This document shows positions 1 through 9,296 of a DNA stretch of 26,204 bases, piece after piece. The notes under the pieces were generated by a model, which was not told where the DNA came from, made no database searches, and saw only the letters and a list, made by a program, of their open reading frames with translations. The stretch comes from Tubiluchus corallicola. Lineage: Eukaryota > Priapulida > Priapulimorpha > Priapulimorphida > Tubiluchidae. Numbering within the stretch: position 1 is the stretch's first letter; every line of letters begins with the position of its first letter. The stretch spans positions 1 through 26,204 of the forward strand of contig JAQGDQ010001768.1 of the NCBI GenBank assembly GCA_030141605.1. The letters run 5' to 3'. Made by a program: the position numbers and the translations under genes.

Positions 1-344
1 TTTGTAGCTTTTCAAGTTAAAAAATATTTTTTTGTGATAATTCGAACACTACGTGTTAGTAAAATCACTGCGTGTAGTGATTTCTTGGGTGGCCAACAGA
101 TGGCGACAGTTGACTAAGATCCACTTACCTCGAAATGCCAACTCTCATATATTATCAGCAAGCGCCCATGATGCTTGCCTTGTAAGATTGTGACGTCATG
201 GTGATGACGTCATTAGAAAATGTGGACAATGTTTGTCAGAATAATAACTGAGCCTGTGGTACAGTAAGACAAATTAATAAAATCGTTCTTTTCCAAGCTT
301 CTTAAATGTGGAATTCTTTCCTAGAGAACATGTTGGTAATTTAA
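1..344. other. Unit-start spacer, unit 1
   Basis: No gene is visible. It holds a perfect 8-bp inverted repeat with a 6-nt loop at 62-83 (AAATCACT / AGTGATTT; the stem is reduced in unit 2 by a base change), a CTCF-like match at 93-107 (CCAACAGATGGCGAC), and two perfect TGACGTCA palindromes at 191-198 and 205-212. The same sites are present at the start of unit 2. Confidence 0.6.
191..212. promoter_or_regulatory. Paired CRE-like palindromes (unit 1 start)
   Basis: Two perfect copies of TGACGTCA, the consensus for CREB/ATF-type bZIP dimers, lie 6 bp apart at 191-198 and 205-212. The pair is conserved in unit 2 at 12103-12124. The match is seen directly; use as a binding site is inferred, and no promoter was recognised next to it. 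Confidence 0.4.
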
Positions 345-810
345 TTCAATTCAATACTTTTTTATTTGTCTGATTTGCATCACAAGGCATTACAACTATA
401 TACATAATAATATTAACAAGGTTACTAGAGAACATGGTGGTAATTAATTCAATTCAATTCAATACTTTTTTATTTGTCTGATTTGCATCACAAAACTTTA
501 CAACTATATACATAATAATATGAATAAGGTTACTAGAGAACATGGTGGTAATTCAATTCAATAGTTTTTTATTTCTCTAATTTGCATCACAAAACTTTAC
601 AACTATATACATAATAATATGAATAAGGTTACTAGAGAACATGGTGGTAATTCAATTCAATAGTTTTTTATTTGTCTGATTTGCATCACAAAGCTTTACA
701 ACTATATACATAATAATATTAATAAGGTTACTAGAGAACATGGTGGTAATTCAATTCAATAGTTTTTTATTTGTCTGATTTGCATCACAAAGCTTTACAA
801 CTATATACGT
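345..810. repeat. ~100-bp tandem repeat, about 5 copies
   Basis: Successive monomers start with a variant of ttcaatact or ttcaatagt and continue through atttgtctgatttgcatcac and actagagaacatggtggt. Spacings measured at one base are 108, 100, 98 and 99 bp. Read on the minus strand, each monomer contains AATAAA followed by TTGAATTGAATT, which looks like the short-repeat tail of a non-LTR retroelement or SINE. The array could have arisen by tandem duplication of such a 3' end. The retroelement link is inference; no reverse transcriptase is present. Confidence 0.75.
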
Positions 811-1030
811 AAAACAGCTACGGTTTGCAAATTGTACAAATCAGCCCCGAGGAGAGTAGGAGCGTGAGCTTTCGAGACTCACCACGAGATGGCGCCAGCA
901 CACGTATGGTGCAGACTGAAAAATACATACAAAATAGCTCAAAGTTAAAAACAATATTCAGTTATAAAAACAATTAATGATAATAATACAGACAAATGAG
1001 ATTAGAGGTATTTAAAAACGTATTTAATAT
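811..1030. repeat. Dispersed ~200-bp block, copy 1 (possible retroelement 3' end)
   Basis: This block occurs four times in the window (here, 8871-9085, 12831-13036 and 18896-19105). It directly adjoins the AATAAA/TTGAATT repeat, so on the minus strand it would be the upstream part of the same 3' end. It carries the strongest CTCF-like match in the unit (CCACGAGATGGCGCC at 882-896). In copies 1 and 3 it runs into TGTTCA repeats; in copies 2 and 4 it runs into the flank of the 42-bp array. Confidence 0.6.
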
Positions 1031-1032
1031 TT

Positions 1033-1190
1033 ATGTTCATGTTCATTAAACGTTCATGTTCATGAAATGTTCATGTTCATGAAATGTTCGTGTTCATGAA
1101 ATGTTCATGTTCATGAAATGTTCATGTCCTTGTTTATGTTCATGTTCATATTCATGTTCATATTCACGTTAATGAAATGTTCAAATGTAG
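1033..1190. repeat. TGTTCA short tandem repeat, copy 1
   Basis: Runs of ATGTTC and TTCATGAAATGTTCATG with slight variants make up the whole stretch. Each TTCATGAA is palindromic and matches the minimal nTTCnnGAAn pair of a heat-shock element, but this follows from the simple repeat and is not evidence of regulation. Confidence 0.8.
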
Positions 1191-2143
1191 AATTATTCTT
1201 GCTGTGGCCTGATTTTGTCATTTTACGAATTACCAGTCTCTTTTTCGTACAGCATGACGTCACACGACTGACGATATGACGTCAGCATGACGTCTCTCAC
1301 GACTGAAGCCATTTTTCCACCTCCAAATGGCTGTGACTTTAACTGTTTCAATGCTTTTGCTTTACGTGTTTGACTAAAACTAGAAAGATTACAATTATCT
1401 TCCTAATTTCACTGAGATAATTAAGCAGTCATTCAGATGTGGAGTCTGATGAAGATGGCTCGTTTACTGTCTGCTTTACAAGCGTAAAATCAGTAAAAGA
1501 CGGCCCCTCTGGGTTCCCTACCCCACCCCCCGAGAGTCGTAAAGCCGTTAATGGTGCGCAGTAATTTGCTTATCCCTGCTTCTTTAACTCTTTCACATTT
1601 AGGGACACCCACGCGTGAAGCCATGGAGAATCTACAACGCTAATTTTTGCTGTTTCATTTTGTACTTGTGTTCAGCTAGAAATGAACCTTTTCACAGTTC
1701 CAGCGATTGATGATGATCGTGAAAAGGTCAAAGGTTAAGTGTTCCAGACAAAGCGTTTGTGTACATTTGACAACGCCTCGCAGCCATTGCTGTTGTAATA
1801 GTAACAGTCTTAACAGCAGTCTAGAACCTTGCTTAGTTCATTTTTCTGAACTGATGTGGCAGAAGGCTTTGTTTTACAAACATGTTACGTGACGGTTGTA
1901 GCTACCATCTTTATCGTCGTCATTCCCACCGTCATCGTTGTTATTATAATCATAATATATAATTAAAATAATGATAATAATGATGGTGATGACGATTATG
2001 TTTTGATTCATTTCAATTAATTTTGTTCATGTATCTTGTAACAGTGTAATGGTGCTTGTCAATGTATCTTCTGTCTTGCTTATTCTTTTTCAATTTTTTA
2101 TATTTTGTAATTTTTCTTTTGGTTGTAATGATGATAAGTAAAC
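1191..2143. other. Conserved non-coding block, copy A1
   Basis: No supported gene is visible. The block is present three times (here, 2628-3589 and 13197-14155) at high similarity. It contains a CRE cluster (TGACGTCA at 1255-1262 and 1277-1284, then TGACGTCT at 1288-1295) and a nuclear-receptor-like direct repeat at 1725-1737 (AGGTCA-A-AGGTTA). It ends in a GAT/TAA-rich stretch leading into the microsatellite. A ~60-codon frame is open in all three copies, but most differences between copies in it change the amino acid, so I do not call it a gene. Confidence 0.55.
1255..1295. promoter_or_regulatory. CRE cluster, copy A1
   Basis: Two perfect TGACGTCA sites (1255-1262, 1277-1284) and one TGACGTCT (1288-1295) lie within 41 bp. 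They are repeated with the same architecture at 2696 onward and at 13267-13307. The sites are seen; binding is inferred. Confidence 0.35.
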
Positions 2144-2260
2144 TTATTATTATTATTATTATTGTTGTTGTTGTTGTTATTATTATTATTATGTTTATTA
2201 CTATTATTATTATTATTATTATTATTATTGTTATTATTGTTGTTGTTGTTGTTGTTATTG
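2144..2260. repeat. (TTA)n/(TTG)n microsatellite
   Basis: This is an interrupted TTA triplet tract with TTG stretches. Open frames through it (poly-Leu, poly-Ile, poly-Asn) are artefacts of the triplet repeat. Confidence 0.95.
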
Positions 2261-2460
2261 ACATGTACAATTATACATTATACTACAGTGACATACACAC
2301 AACAAAACAACAACAAAATACAAAAGTACAAAACAGAGCTACTACATTATACCTGTTGAGACAAAAAAACACACGTAACAAATTTATGTAATCTTAGTAT
2401 AGATACAGGTAGCATAACATGAAAAATATAAAAAATTTTATCATCATTTACGTGTAAGCA
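2261..2460. other. Unit-1-specific ~200-bp sequence between the internal duplicates
   Basis: This A-rich segment joins copy A1 to copy A2. I find no counterpart to it in unit 2. It begins right after the (TTG)n run and ends where the second TGTTCA array starts. No gene or motif was recognised. It is either a remnant lost from unit 2 or an insertion in unit 1. Confidence 0.5.
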
Positions 2461-2627
2461 AATGTTCATGTTCATGTTCATGTTCTTGAAATGTTCGTGT
2501 TCATGTTCATTATACGTTCATGTTCATGCTCACGAAATATTCATGTTCATGTTCATGTTCATCATAATGAAATGTTCATGTTCATGCTCACGAAATGTTC
2601 CTGTTCATGTTCATGAAATGTTCAAAT
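2461..2627. repeat. TGTTCA short tandem repeat, copy 2
   Basis: Same simple repeat as at 1033-1190, with CTCACGAAAT variants. It marks the start of the second internal copy in unit 1. Confidence 0.8.
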
Positions 2628-3589
2628 GTAGAATTATTCTTGCTATGGCCTGATTTTGTCATTTTACGAATTACCAGTCTCTTTTTCGTACAGCATGACG
2701 TCACACGACTAAACATATGACGTCAGCATGACGTCTCTCACGACTGAAGCCATTTTTCCACCACCTCCAAATGGCTGTGACTTTAACTGTTTCAATGCTT
2801 TTGCTTTACGTGCTTGACTAAAACTAGAAAGATTACAATTATCTTCCTAATTTCACTGAGATAATTAAGCAGTCATTCAGATGTGGAGTCTGATGAAGAT
2901 GGCTCGTTTACTGTCTGCTTTACAAGCGTAAAATCAGTAAAAGACGGCCCCTCTGGGTACCCTACCCCACCCCCCGAGAGTCGTAAAGCCGTTAATGGTG
3001 CGTAGTAATTTGCTTATCTCTCCTTCTTTAACTCTTTCACATTTAGGGACACCCACGCGTGAAGCCATGGAGAATTTACAACGCTAATTTTTGCTGTTTC
3101 ATTTTGTACTTGTGTTCAGCTAGAAATGAGCCTTTTCACAGTTCCAGCGATTGATGATGATTGTGAAAAGGTCAAAGGTTAAGTGTACCAGACAGCGCGT
3201 CTGTGTACATTTGACAACGCCTCGCAGCCATTGCTGTTGTAATAGTAACAGTCTTAACAGCAATCTAGAACCTTACCAAGTTCATTTTTCTGAACTGATG
3301 TGGCAGAAGGCTTTGTTTTACAAACATGTTACGTGACGGTTGTAGCTACCATCTTTATCGTCGTCATTCCCACCGTCATCGTTGTTATTATAATCATAAT
3401 ACATAATTAAAATAATGATAATAATAATGGTGATGACGATAATGTTTTGATTCATTTCAATTAATTTTGTTCATGTATCTTGTAACAGTGTAATGGTGCT
3501 TGTCAATGTATCTTCTGCCTTGCTTATTCTTTTTCAATTTTTTATATTTTGTAATTTTTCTTTTTTGGTTGTAATGATGATAAGTAAAC
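2628..3589. other. Conserved non-coding block, copy A2
   Basis: Second copy of the 1191-2143 block. It keeps both TGACGTCA sites (2696-2703, 2718-2725) and the AGGTCA-A-AGGTTA repeat (3169-3181). At some variant positions it agrees with unit 2 rather than with A1 (for example gcgtagtaatttg). At others A1 and unit 2 agree (for example gaaccttgcttagttc). No gene is visible. Confidence 0.55.
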
Positions 3590-3803
<214 letters not shown>

Positions 3804-4130
3804 AACACAATTAATGCTGCAAAAGCGTTTCAGATAAATAAATAATAGGTTAAACATTTTATTAAATTTTATGGAATTTTAAATTCACCGCTGTGCTCAT
3901 GCATTACCTGACGAACGTGTGTAGTTCGTCACAAACTAACACATCTGAACTGAGAGGTACAGCAATTGTTTTCGTGCAATGCGTTTCCGTAATGCAGGCG
4001 CTAGTGCCCGTCCAGTTAGCGAATGATGAAATGCGTGTAACAGGACAGAACTAGTGGCACGAACGCGAAATTGTGTTTGTGTGGTAATAATTCTTTCACT
4101 CTAGTGCTAACTAAAGATCTTTTGTTTACC
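3804..4130. other. Spacer with a perfect hairpin, unit 1
   Basis: No gene is visible. TGACGAAC (3909-3916) and GTTCGTCA (3924-3931) form a perfect 8-bp inverted repeat around a 7-nt loop, kept exactly in unit 2 at 14481-14503. Several short GCTAGTG and CTAGTGC words resemble pieces of the neighbouring 133-bp repeat. Confidence 0.5.
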
Positions 4131-5215
4131 TTTTCTGATTTGGTTCTACATGGTCACTTTCGCCATCTAGTGCTAGTTAGAGACACTACATTTCATTTTC
4201 TAATTGTGCAAGTTATGGGAGTAGAGTACAGCAGACACAACACAGTTCTTTTTTAATAATTTTTTCCGTTTCCCTTTTCTACATGGTCACTTCCGCCATC
4301 TAGTGCTAGTTAGAGACACTACATTTCATTTTCTAATTGTGCAAGTTATGGGAGTAGAGTACAGTAGACACAAGACAGTTCTTTTTTAATACTTTTTTCC
4401 ATTTCACTTTTTTACATGGTCACTTTCGCCATCTAGTGTTAGTTAGAGACACTACATTTCATTTTCTAATTGTGCAAGTTATGGGAGTATAGTATAGTAG
4501 ACACAAGACAGTTCTTTTTTAATACTTTTTTCCATTTCCCTTTTCTACATGGTCACTTTCGCCATCTAGTGCTAGTTAGAGACACTTTCATATTTAGTAG
4601 TTTTTACTGTACTCTACCCTCATAAATTGCACAGTTTTTTTTTCTGTTTCCCGTTTTTTGTTTACCTTTTCAGATTTGGTTCTACATGATCACTTTCGCC
4701 ATCTGGTGCTAATTAGAGACATTAAATTTCATTTAGTGCTAGTTAGAGACACTTTCATATTTAATAGTTTACATTAATTTCAATTTATGAGAGTAAAGTA
4801 CAGTAGACACAGCACAGTTTTTCCTAATTTGTTTGCCTTCTCAGATTTGGTTCTACATTGTCACTTTCGCCATCTAGCGTTAGTTAGAGACACTTTCGTA
4901 TTTAATAGTTTACAATAATTTTAATTTATGAGAGTAAAGTACAGTATACACAGCACAGTTTTTCCTAATTTGTTTGCCTTCTCAGATTTGGTTCTACATT
5001 GTCACTTTCGCCATCTAGCGTTAGTTAGAGACACTTTCATATTTAATAGTTTGCATTAATTTCAATTTATGAGAGTAAAGTACAGTAGACACAGCACAGT
5101 TTTTTATAATTTGTTTGCCTTTTCAGATTTGGTTCTACATGGACACTTTCGCCATCTAGTGCTAGTTAGAGACACTACATTTTATTTTCTAATTGTGCGA
5201 GTTATGAGACAATTT
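4131..5215. repeat. ~133-bp tandem repeat with CGCCATCTAG, 8 copies
   Basis: Monomers share cactttcgccatctagtg, then gctagttagagacact and an AT-rich remainder. The CGCC word starts at 4161, 4294, 4427, 4560, 4697, 4868, 5009 and 5150. The first four are exactly 133 bp apart; later copies are of a different subtype with spacings of 137-171 bp. On the minus strand the conserved word reads CACTAGATGGCG (CACCAGATGGCG in the fifth copy, CGCTAGATGGCG in the sixth and seventh), a core match to the CTCF consensus CCASYAGRKGGC. Unit 2 has only four copies. Confidence 0.85.
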
Positions 5216-5470
5216 TTTAACATGTTTTCCGTGTATAGAAACTGTATCCTCGAGCTCTATTGATCGCTAATCATGATTTAAGATCTTTCTTTTTTCAGTA
5301 GTGGTCCAGCTCTTGTTTGCATTTTAATAAATAAATTATATATTATATAGTTGCCTGTAGTGAAGAAACTATTGCAACACGCTGATTTTGTTCAAATATA
5401 ATAATAGTTTATTAACGTGATTGATGGTAATTTGAAGCAAACATAGGCCTAATAATAAACGAATTGTACG
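5216..5470 (+). other. Acceptor-like site and poly(A) signal (possible terminal exon), unit 1
   Basis: A pyrimidine-rich run ending in TCTTTCTTTTTTCAG at 5284-5298, preceded by CTAAT, resembles a 3' splice site. AATAAATAAATT follows at 5326-5337. Together they could be a short non-coding last exon of a plus-strand transcript. The arrangement is conserved at 15252-15299 in unit 2. No donor exon was identified, so this is tentative. Confidence 0.25.
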
Positions 5471-5477
5471 TACTATA

Positions 5478-5863
5478 ATGAGTAAATATCAGAATAATAT
5501 CGAAGTATATTCACCAGTGAAGAAAAACACAGGTATACAAAAATACAAATTTAACAAAAAATGTATCTGTAACACAATAATATCAGAAACAAGTGAAATA
5601 ATTATTCAAATGATGATGGTAATCGTAAAGTCATTATACAGGTGGGCCAAAAAAATTATCGTCAAATTATTTAATAAAAGGCTCGTTAACTTTAACCAAA
5701 AAACCATAAGCTTGCAGATGACGTCATTATTAATGGCATAAATGACGCAGCTAGTGATTATAAAAAAACATGGGAGGTTGTAGCTGCAAAAGAGGCTACA
5801 GGTGACTTTTCAACATCAACAACAGTGCCCTCTGTAATTTCCTCTATCGTCGATGCACGATGA
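5478..5863 (+). pseudogene. Frameshifted copy of the 128-codon reading frame
   Basis: I do not recognise a family. Compared with unit 2 (15446-15832), this copy lacks one A in an A-run near 5698-5703 (six A here, seven in unit 2). The frame from the ATG at 5478 therefore runs out after 87 codons. If the shift is allowed for, the rest is open to the same TGA at 5861-5863. The N-terminal two-thirds is lysine- and asparagine-rich; the C-terminal part is Ser/Thr- and Ala-rich. About eight of ten substitutions against unit 2 change the amino acid, which fits absence of constraint. It may never have been a gene, or it may be a gene decayed in this unit. A TGACGTCA site lies inside it at 5719-5726. 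Confidence 0.35.
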
Positions 5864-5873
5864 TGAAAAAAAG

Positions 5874-6208
5874 CACAATTATTGTATACTATACGATGTA
5901 CCTAGGCCTAAAAAACACAATTATTGTATACTATACGATGTACCTAGGCCTAAAAAACACAATTATTGTATACTATACGATGTACACAGGCCTAAAAAGC
6001 ACAATTATTGTGTACTATACGATGTACCTAGGCCTAAAAAACACAATTATTGTATACTATACGATGTACCTAGGCCTAAAAAACACAATTATTGCATACT
6101 ATACGATGTACCTAGGCCTAAAAACAACACCATTATTGCATACTATACGATGTACCTAGGCCTAAAACACAATTACTGTATACTATACGATGTACCTAGA
6201 CCTAAAAA
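5874..6208. repeat. 42-bp satellite with CCTAGGCCT, 8 copies
   Basis: Eight monomers share acaattattgtatactata followed by cgatgtacctaggcctaaaa. The first steps are exactly 42 bp (for example 5874 to 5916). Each monomer contains the palindromes GTATAC, CCTAGG and AGGCCT. Because 42 is divisible by three, 14-residue repeat peptides appear in two frames; I regard these as by-products. The array lies about 280 bp beyond the stop codon of the BTB-BACK gene. It has no sequence similarity to the larger 42-bp array. Confidence 0.92.
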
Positions 6209-6483
6209 ACAACTCGATTAGTTCTGGTATTTTCTCTGTGTTGGCTATAAGTTGACCAAAATCTTGAATGAAAAAATGTTGAAGAACAAGGAGATTTACG
6301 AATGCCAAATCATACGATACAGCTTGTACGTGACATTGTTATGCTGATCATAATCAATCATGACAAACCGACTTACTTCTTCAAAATGGGCGGCAACGTA
6401 CGGGGTGTAAATATTTATTGGTCTATAAACAATCAATCGTAATCGTGAAAGCATCAGTTTCAAGGAATGATTTTCCTTTCAAT
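6209..6483 (-). other. 3' flank of the BTB-BACK gene, unit 1
   Basis: This is the presumed 3' UTR and downstream DNA of the minus-strand gene, with no other gene seen. Differences from unit 2 are about 10 in 265 bases by eye, an internal estimate of non-coding divergence between the units. Confidence 0.6.
6414..6419 (-). terminator. Poly(A) signal AATAAA for the BTB-BACK gene
   Basis: The minus strand reads AATAAA about 65 bases after the stop codon, a usual distance for a compact 3' UTR. It is conserved at 16394-16399 in unit 2. Cleavage would be expected near 6390-6400. Confidence 0.6.
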
Positions 6484-7752
6484 TCATTTTCTAAGCAGCA
6501 TCAGAACTTTTAACCGAAATTTTCCATCATTAATAAACCCGGAAGCAGGGTCCATGACGGTTCTAAACTGTGCAATATTTCTTGCATCCCAGTACTTTGT
6601 ATCTTCATTTAGGACAGTTTTGAGTGACCTTTGTGGATTATTGTTAATCACTTCAATGTAACTGTTCTTACAAATGCTACGAGAAGAATAGGAATGAACT
6701 GCTAAATTCAAGCAACAGCCTTTACCATGGTTATCTCCAGTATTGGAGCAGTTTCTATCATTACATCTGGAAAGCCAAATGTCAAGCTCATCAGCATGAC
6801 CAATGATTGCAGTCTTTTCTGATATAGGAAGTGCACATAATATTCCTAATCTATCAATTTTCTTAACAGGTACAGCACACATGACTGACACTTCTGCGTA
6901 GTTTCTCTGCGTTTTTGGAAATATTGATTCTGATGTCTCTTTTTGATGGTGATTGATAAAAACATTCAGTTGCTCCTTGTCATTTAATATTCCAGTTGCT
7001 ACCGGTCCTTTGATGAATAACTCTGGATCCATTGTGGGAAATCTGATTTGAAACAAGATGTCACATAAGACTGTTCTCTTGTTGAACACATTTTGCTCTA
7101 GTTTCTTTCGCTTACATTCAGCATCAGCCCATCTTAAAACTGCATCAAATAGTTTCCCCTCTTCACTAATTGTCAGTTCATCAAGTTTGACAATCCTCAA
7201 TAAGCTGTCGTAGCTCAAGGAATTAAAACTGTCGGACTCTATAACTGCTTCCGTCTCGATACTAATAACCTCCAAACAGTTCCTCTCTACATCTCGTCTT
7301 TCATAGAAACAAGCAGCTGTCAGAATGGTACAGACATTGTCAGTTGTGATTTCAGATTTAAGGAAATCAACAGCCATTTTTTCAAGTTCACGAATGTTGT
7401 ACTTTTTAGCTAAATAAAGTATTGAAAGAACATTATCACCAGTTAATTCAGCTTTGTCAGTATAAATAAACCTCAAAAGCAGCAGGAACACTTCAGGTTC
7501 AACATCGGTTATTGGTATGACATCACCAAGTTTATGACACAGCGGCCCAAACAGCATCCTCTTAAAAACGTCACTTCTGAGTGCAAGTAAGTACCGACTA
7601 GCGTTGATGATGATTTCACCAACTGAAAAAGTTGCATCACATAATTCCTGGAAATCTTCGTTACCAAAAACATAATCGTGTCTCTCGTTCCAGTTACCCA
7701 TCGCATCAACCCTTTCAGCTGGAGTTTGCGGCTCGTCTAATGAAGTTGCCAT
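6484..7752 (-). CDS. BTB/POZ-BACK domain protein, BTBD1/2/3/6-like (unit 1 copy)
   Basis: A 422-residue single-exon reading frame. The BTB/POZ domain spans about residues 33-133 (LCDATFSVGE at 37-46, LLALRSDVFKRMLFG at 55-69, then DVEPEVFLLLLRFIYTD). The BACK domain spans about 138-245, with the family-typical NKRTVL and QIRFPTM at 224-241. BTBD1/2/3/6 proteins are Cullin-3 ubiquitin-ligase adaptors; they bind Cul3 through BTB-BACK and targets through a C-terminal PHR domain. Here residues ~275-422 occupy the PHR position but I cannot recognise a PHR; they carry a cysteine pattern C330-x4-C335-x10-CC346-347. The start is chosen because GAAATGG has G at -3 and +4. Compared with the unit 2 copy, one base change (AGA to TGA) ends the protein eight codons earlier. 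It is likely a functional gene. The Cul3-adaptor role is inferred from the family, and the target is unknown. Confidence 0.9.
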   Translation of the reverse strand: MATSLDEPQTPAERVDAMGNWNERHDYVFGNEDFQELCDATFSVGEIIINASRYLLALRSDVFKRMLFGPLCHKLGDVIPITDVEPEVFLLLLRFIYTDKAELTGDNVLSILYLAKKYNIRELEKMAVDFLKSEITTDNVCTILTAACFYERRDVERNCLEVISIETEAVIESDSFNSLSYDSLLRIVKLDELTISEEGKLFDAVLRWADAECKRKKLEQNVFNKRTVLCDILFQIRFPTMDPELFIKGPVATGILNDKEQLNVFINHHQKETSESIFPKTQRNYAEVSVMCAVPVKKIDRLGILCALPISEKTAIIGHADELDIWLSRCNDRNCSNTGDNHGKGCCLNLAVHSYSSRSICKNSYIEVINNNPQRSLKTVLNEDTKYWDARNIAQFRTVMDPASGFINDGKFRLKVLMLLRK

Positions 7753-8160
7753 TTCTTTTGCTAATAGAATTTTCTGACCTCTCTGCTGATCGAGAACTTG
7801 TATAAATGGCTGGTGTAACTACAGACACGACATGAAATAATTTGCACTTTGTCCTTTTTATCAGTTTTTTGCTCTACAATCATTAAAGGTAAACATACAG
7901 TCATAATTTTATACATCCACGCTGCCTCGCCTTGTACAAACAACTAACTGTACACTCTTTGTTAACTTGGTTTATAAACTTATGACACCAACTAAGAAAA
8001 ATAACTCTTCACTTTGTCTAGTATCATGTGTAACTCAGCATCTTGTCCCAACTTCATTTGAAATTAGAATAAGTTCAAGTATCTTTCAATGCTAATCAGA
8101 ACTCTTTTAAAATTTAAAGCAAGAAATGAAAAACAAATTGAAGAGATATATTATTATTAA
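7753..8160 (-). promoter_or_regulatory. 5' flank and putative promoter of the BTB-BACK gene, unit 1
   Basis: The minus strand carries GTATAAAA at 7914-7907, which would place a transcription start roughly 125-135 bases before the ATG. It is conserved in unit 2 (17908-17901). A second TTTATAAAC lies further upstream near 7971-7979. A 60-codon frame just upstream of the ATG here is broken by a stop in unit 2, so I do not treat it as a conserved upstream ORF. No CpG-rich promoter is seen. Confidence 0.4.
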
Positions 8161-8568
8161 AATCATTTTATTTTATTCGTGAAACGGGGCTAAACCGGCT
8201 GAGGATCCTACACCTCAAAACAATGTAAACTATGAAAGTTGAAAGGAAAATACTATTTTTTCAAGAATTACTCAGTGAAAGAATTATTAGCACAGAGTTG
8301 AAATTGCATTCGCACCACAAGTTCTTCGCGGTTAAACCTCTTGCACAAAAAGCAGTGCTGTCCCACTTAGTTCAAATGTGTTCAGGTGTGACGTGGTGCA
8401 CACGTTATCTCAGGTGTGAGTTCAGCTGTAAACTTGAATCTTGAAATATAAACTTAAAATTTGTCAAGTTTTCATATGTCATTTTCACACTGAATGATAT
8501 ACAGCAGCACTGTACTTCAATTTTTTCTTTCCATAAAAAAATTAGGCCCACTCGTTGTGCCATCCTAG
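8161..8568. other. Upstream spacer, unit 1
   Basis: No supported gene. On the minus strand it ends in AATAAAATAAAA near 8165-8178, resembling the 3' end of an old element or transcript. A 70-codon plus-strand frame starts at 8232, but in unit 2 the same frame stops 12 codons earlier (TAG at 18399-18401), and it resembles no family I know. The word caggtgtg occurs twice near 8383-8418. Confidence 0.4.
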
Positions 8569-8736
<168 letters not shown>

Positions 8737-9085
8737 CACAAAACTTTACAACTATATACATAATAATATTAATAAGGTTACTAGAGAACATGGTGGTAAT
8801 TCAATTTATTTCAATTTAATACTTTTTAATTTGTCTGATTTGCATCACAAAGCATTACAACGAGAATAAAAGCAGCTAAGGTTTGAAAATTGCACAAATC
8901 AGCCTCGAGGAGAGTAGGAACGTGAGCTTTCGAGACTCACCACGAGATGGCGCCAGCACATGCATGGTGCAGACTGAAAAGTACATACAAAATAGCTCAA
9001 AGTTAAAAACAATATTCAGTTATAAAAACAATTAATGATAATAATACAGACAAATGAGATTAGAGGTATTTAAAAACGTCAATTA
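8737..9085. repeat. Partial ~100-bp repeat plus dispersed block, copy 2
   Basis: About one and a half monomers of the 345-810 repeat are followed by the dispersed ~200-bp block. The CTCF-like CCACGAGATGGCGCC is kept at 8940-8954. This copy is the most diverged of the four near its left end (for example acaacgagaataaaagcag where the others have acaactatatacgtaaaaca). Confidence 0.7.
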
Positions 9086-9296
9086 GCAGGTATCAAATCA
9101 AATATTTGCTTTTTAAAACGCTGTAATTGAATGAGCCTATCGTTAGTAATTCATAAAAACATTTTTTACATCTGATATAAAATTATAAGTTGATATAAGG
9201 CAGTGTACTTTAGTAAATAAATAGAAATTAAAACTACAAAATTCGTAAAAAAAGTAAATTGCAGTTTTTAAAACGTCATGCGGCATTTTTACTTTC
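9086..9296. other. Left flank of the 42-bp array, unit 1
   Basis: AT-rich unique sequence, conserved at 19106-19325. No gene is visible. Unit 2 has an ATG at 19302 in frame with one plus-strand reading of the array, but the aligned bases here read ACG. Confidence 0.5.

Noticed and set aside
1033-1190. Heat-shock elements in TTCATGAA words
   Set aside because: The TTCnnGAA pairs follow from the TGTTCA simple repeat, and the third half-site is off by one base, so there is no independent signal.
1707-1892. ~60-codon frame present in all three conserved blocks (also 3151-3336 and 13722-13904)
   Set aside because: It is short and resembles no family. Differences among copies are mostly amino-acid changes, and the first codon differs between copies.
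4071-5263. ~60-codon frames in the 133-bp repeat
   Set aside because: They run through tandem repeat monomers with different stops in each copy and show no protein-like conservation.
5853-6221. 14-residue-repeat peptides in the CCTAGGCCT satellite (also 15822-16179)
   Set aside because: Two frames are open at once, and the 45-bp steps and short deletions shift the phase between units. This fits a non-coding satellite.
7761-7943. 60-codon frame directly upstream of the BTB-BACK start
   Set aside because: In unit 2 the same frame is closed by a TAA, so it is not a conserved upstream ORF or N-terminal extension.
8232-8444. 70-codon plus-strand frame upstream of the array
   Set aside because: The unit 2 copy is shortened to 58 codons by TAG at 18399-18401, and the frame matches no family I know.
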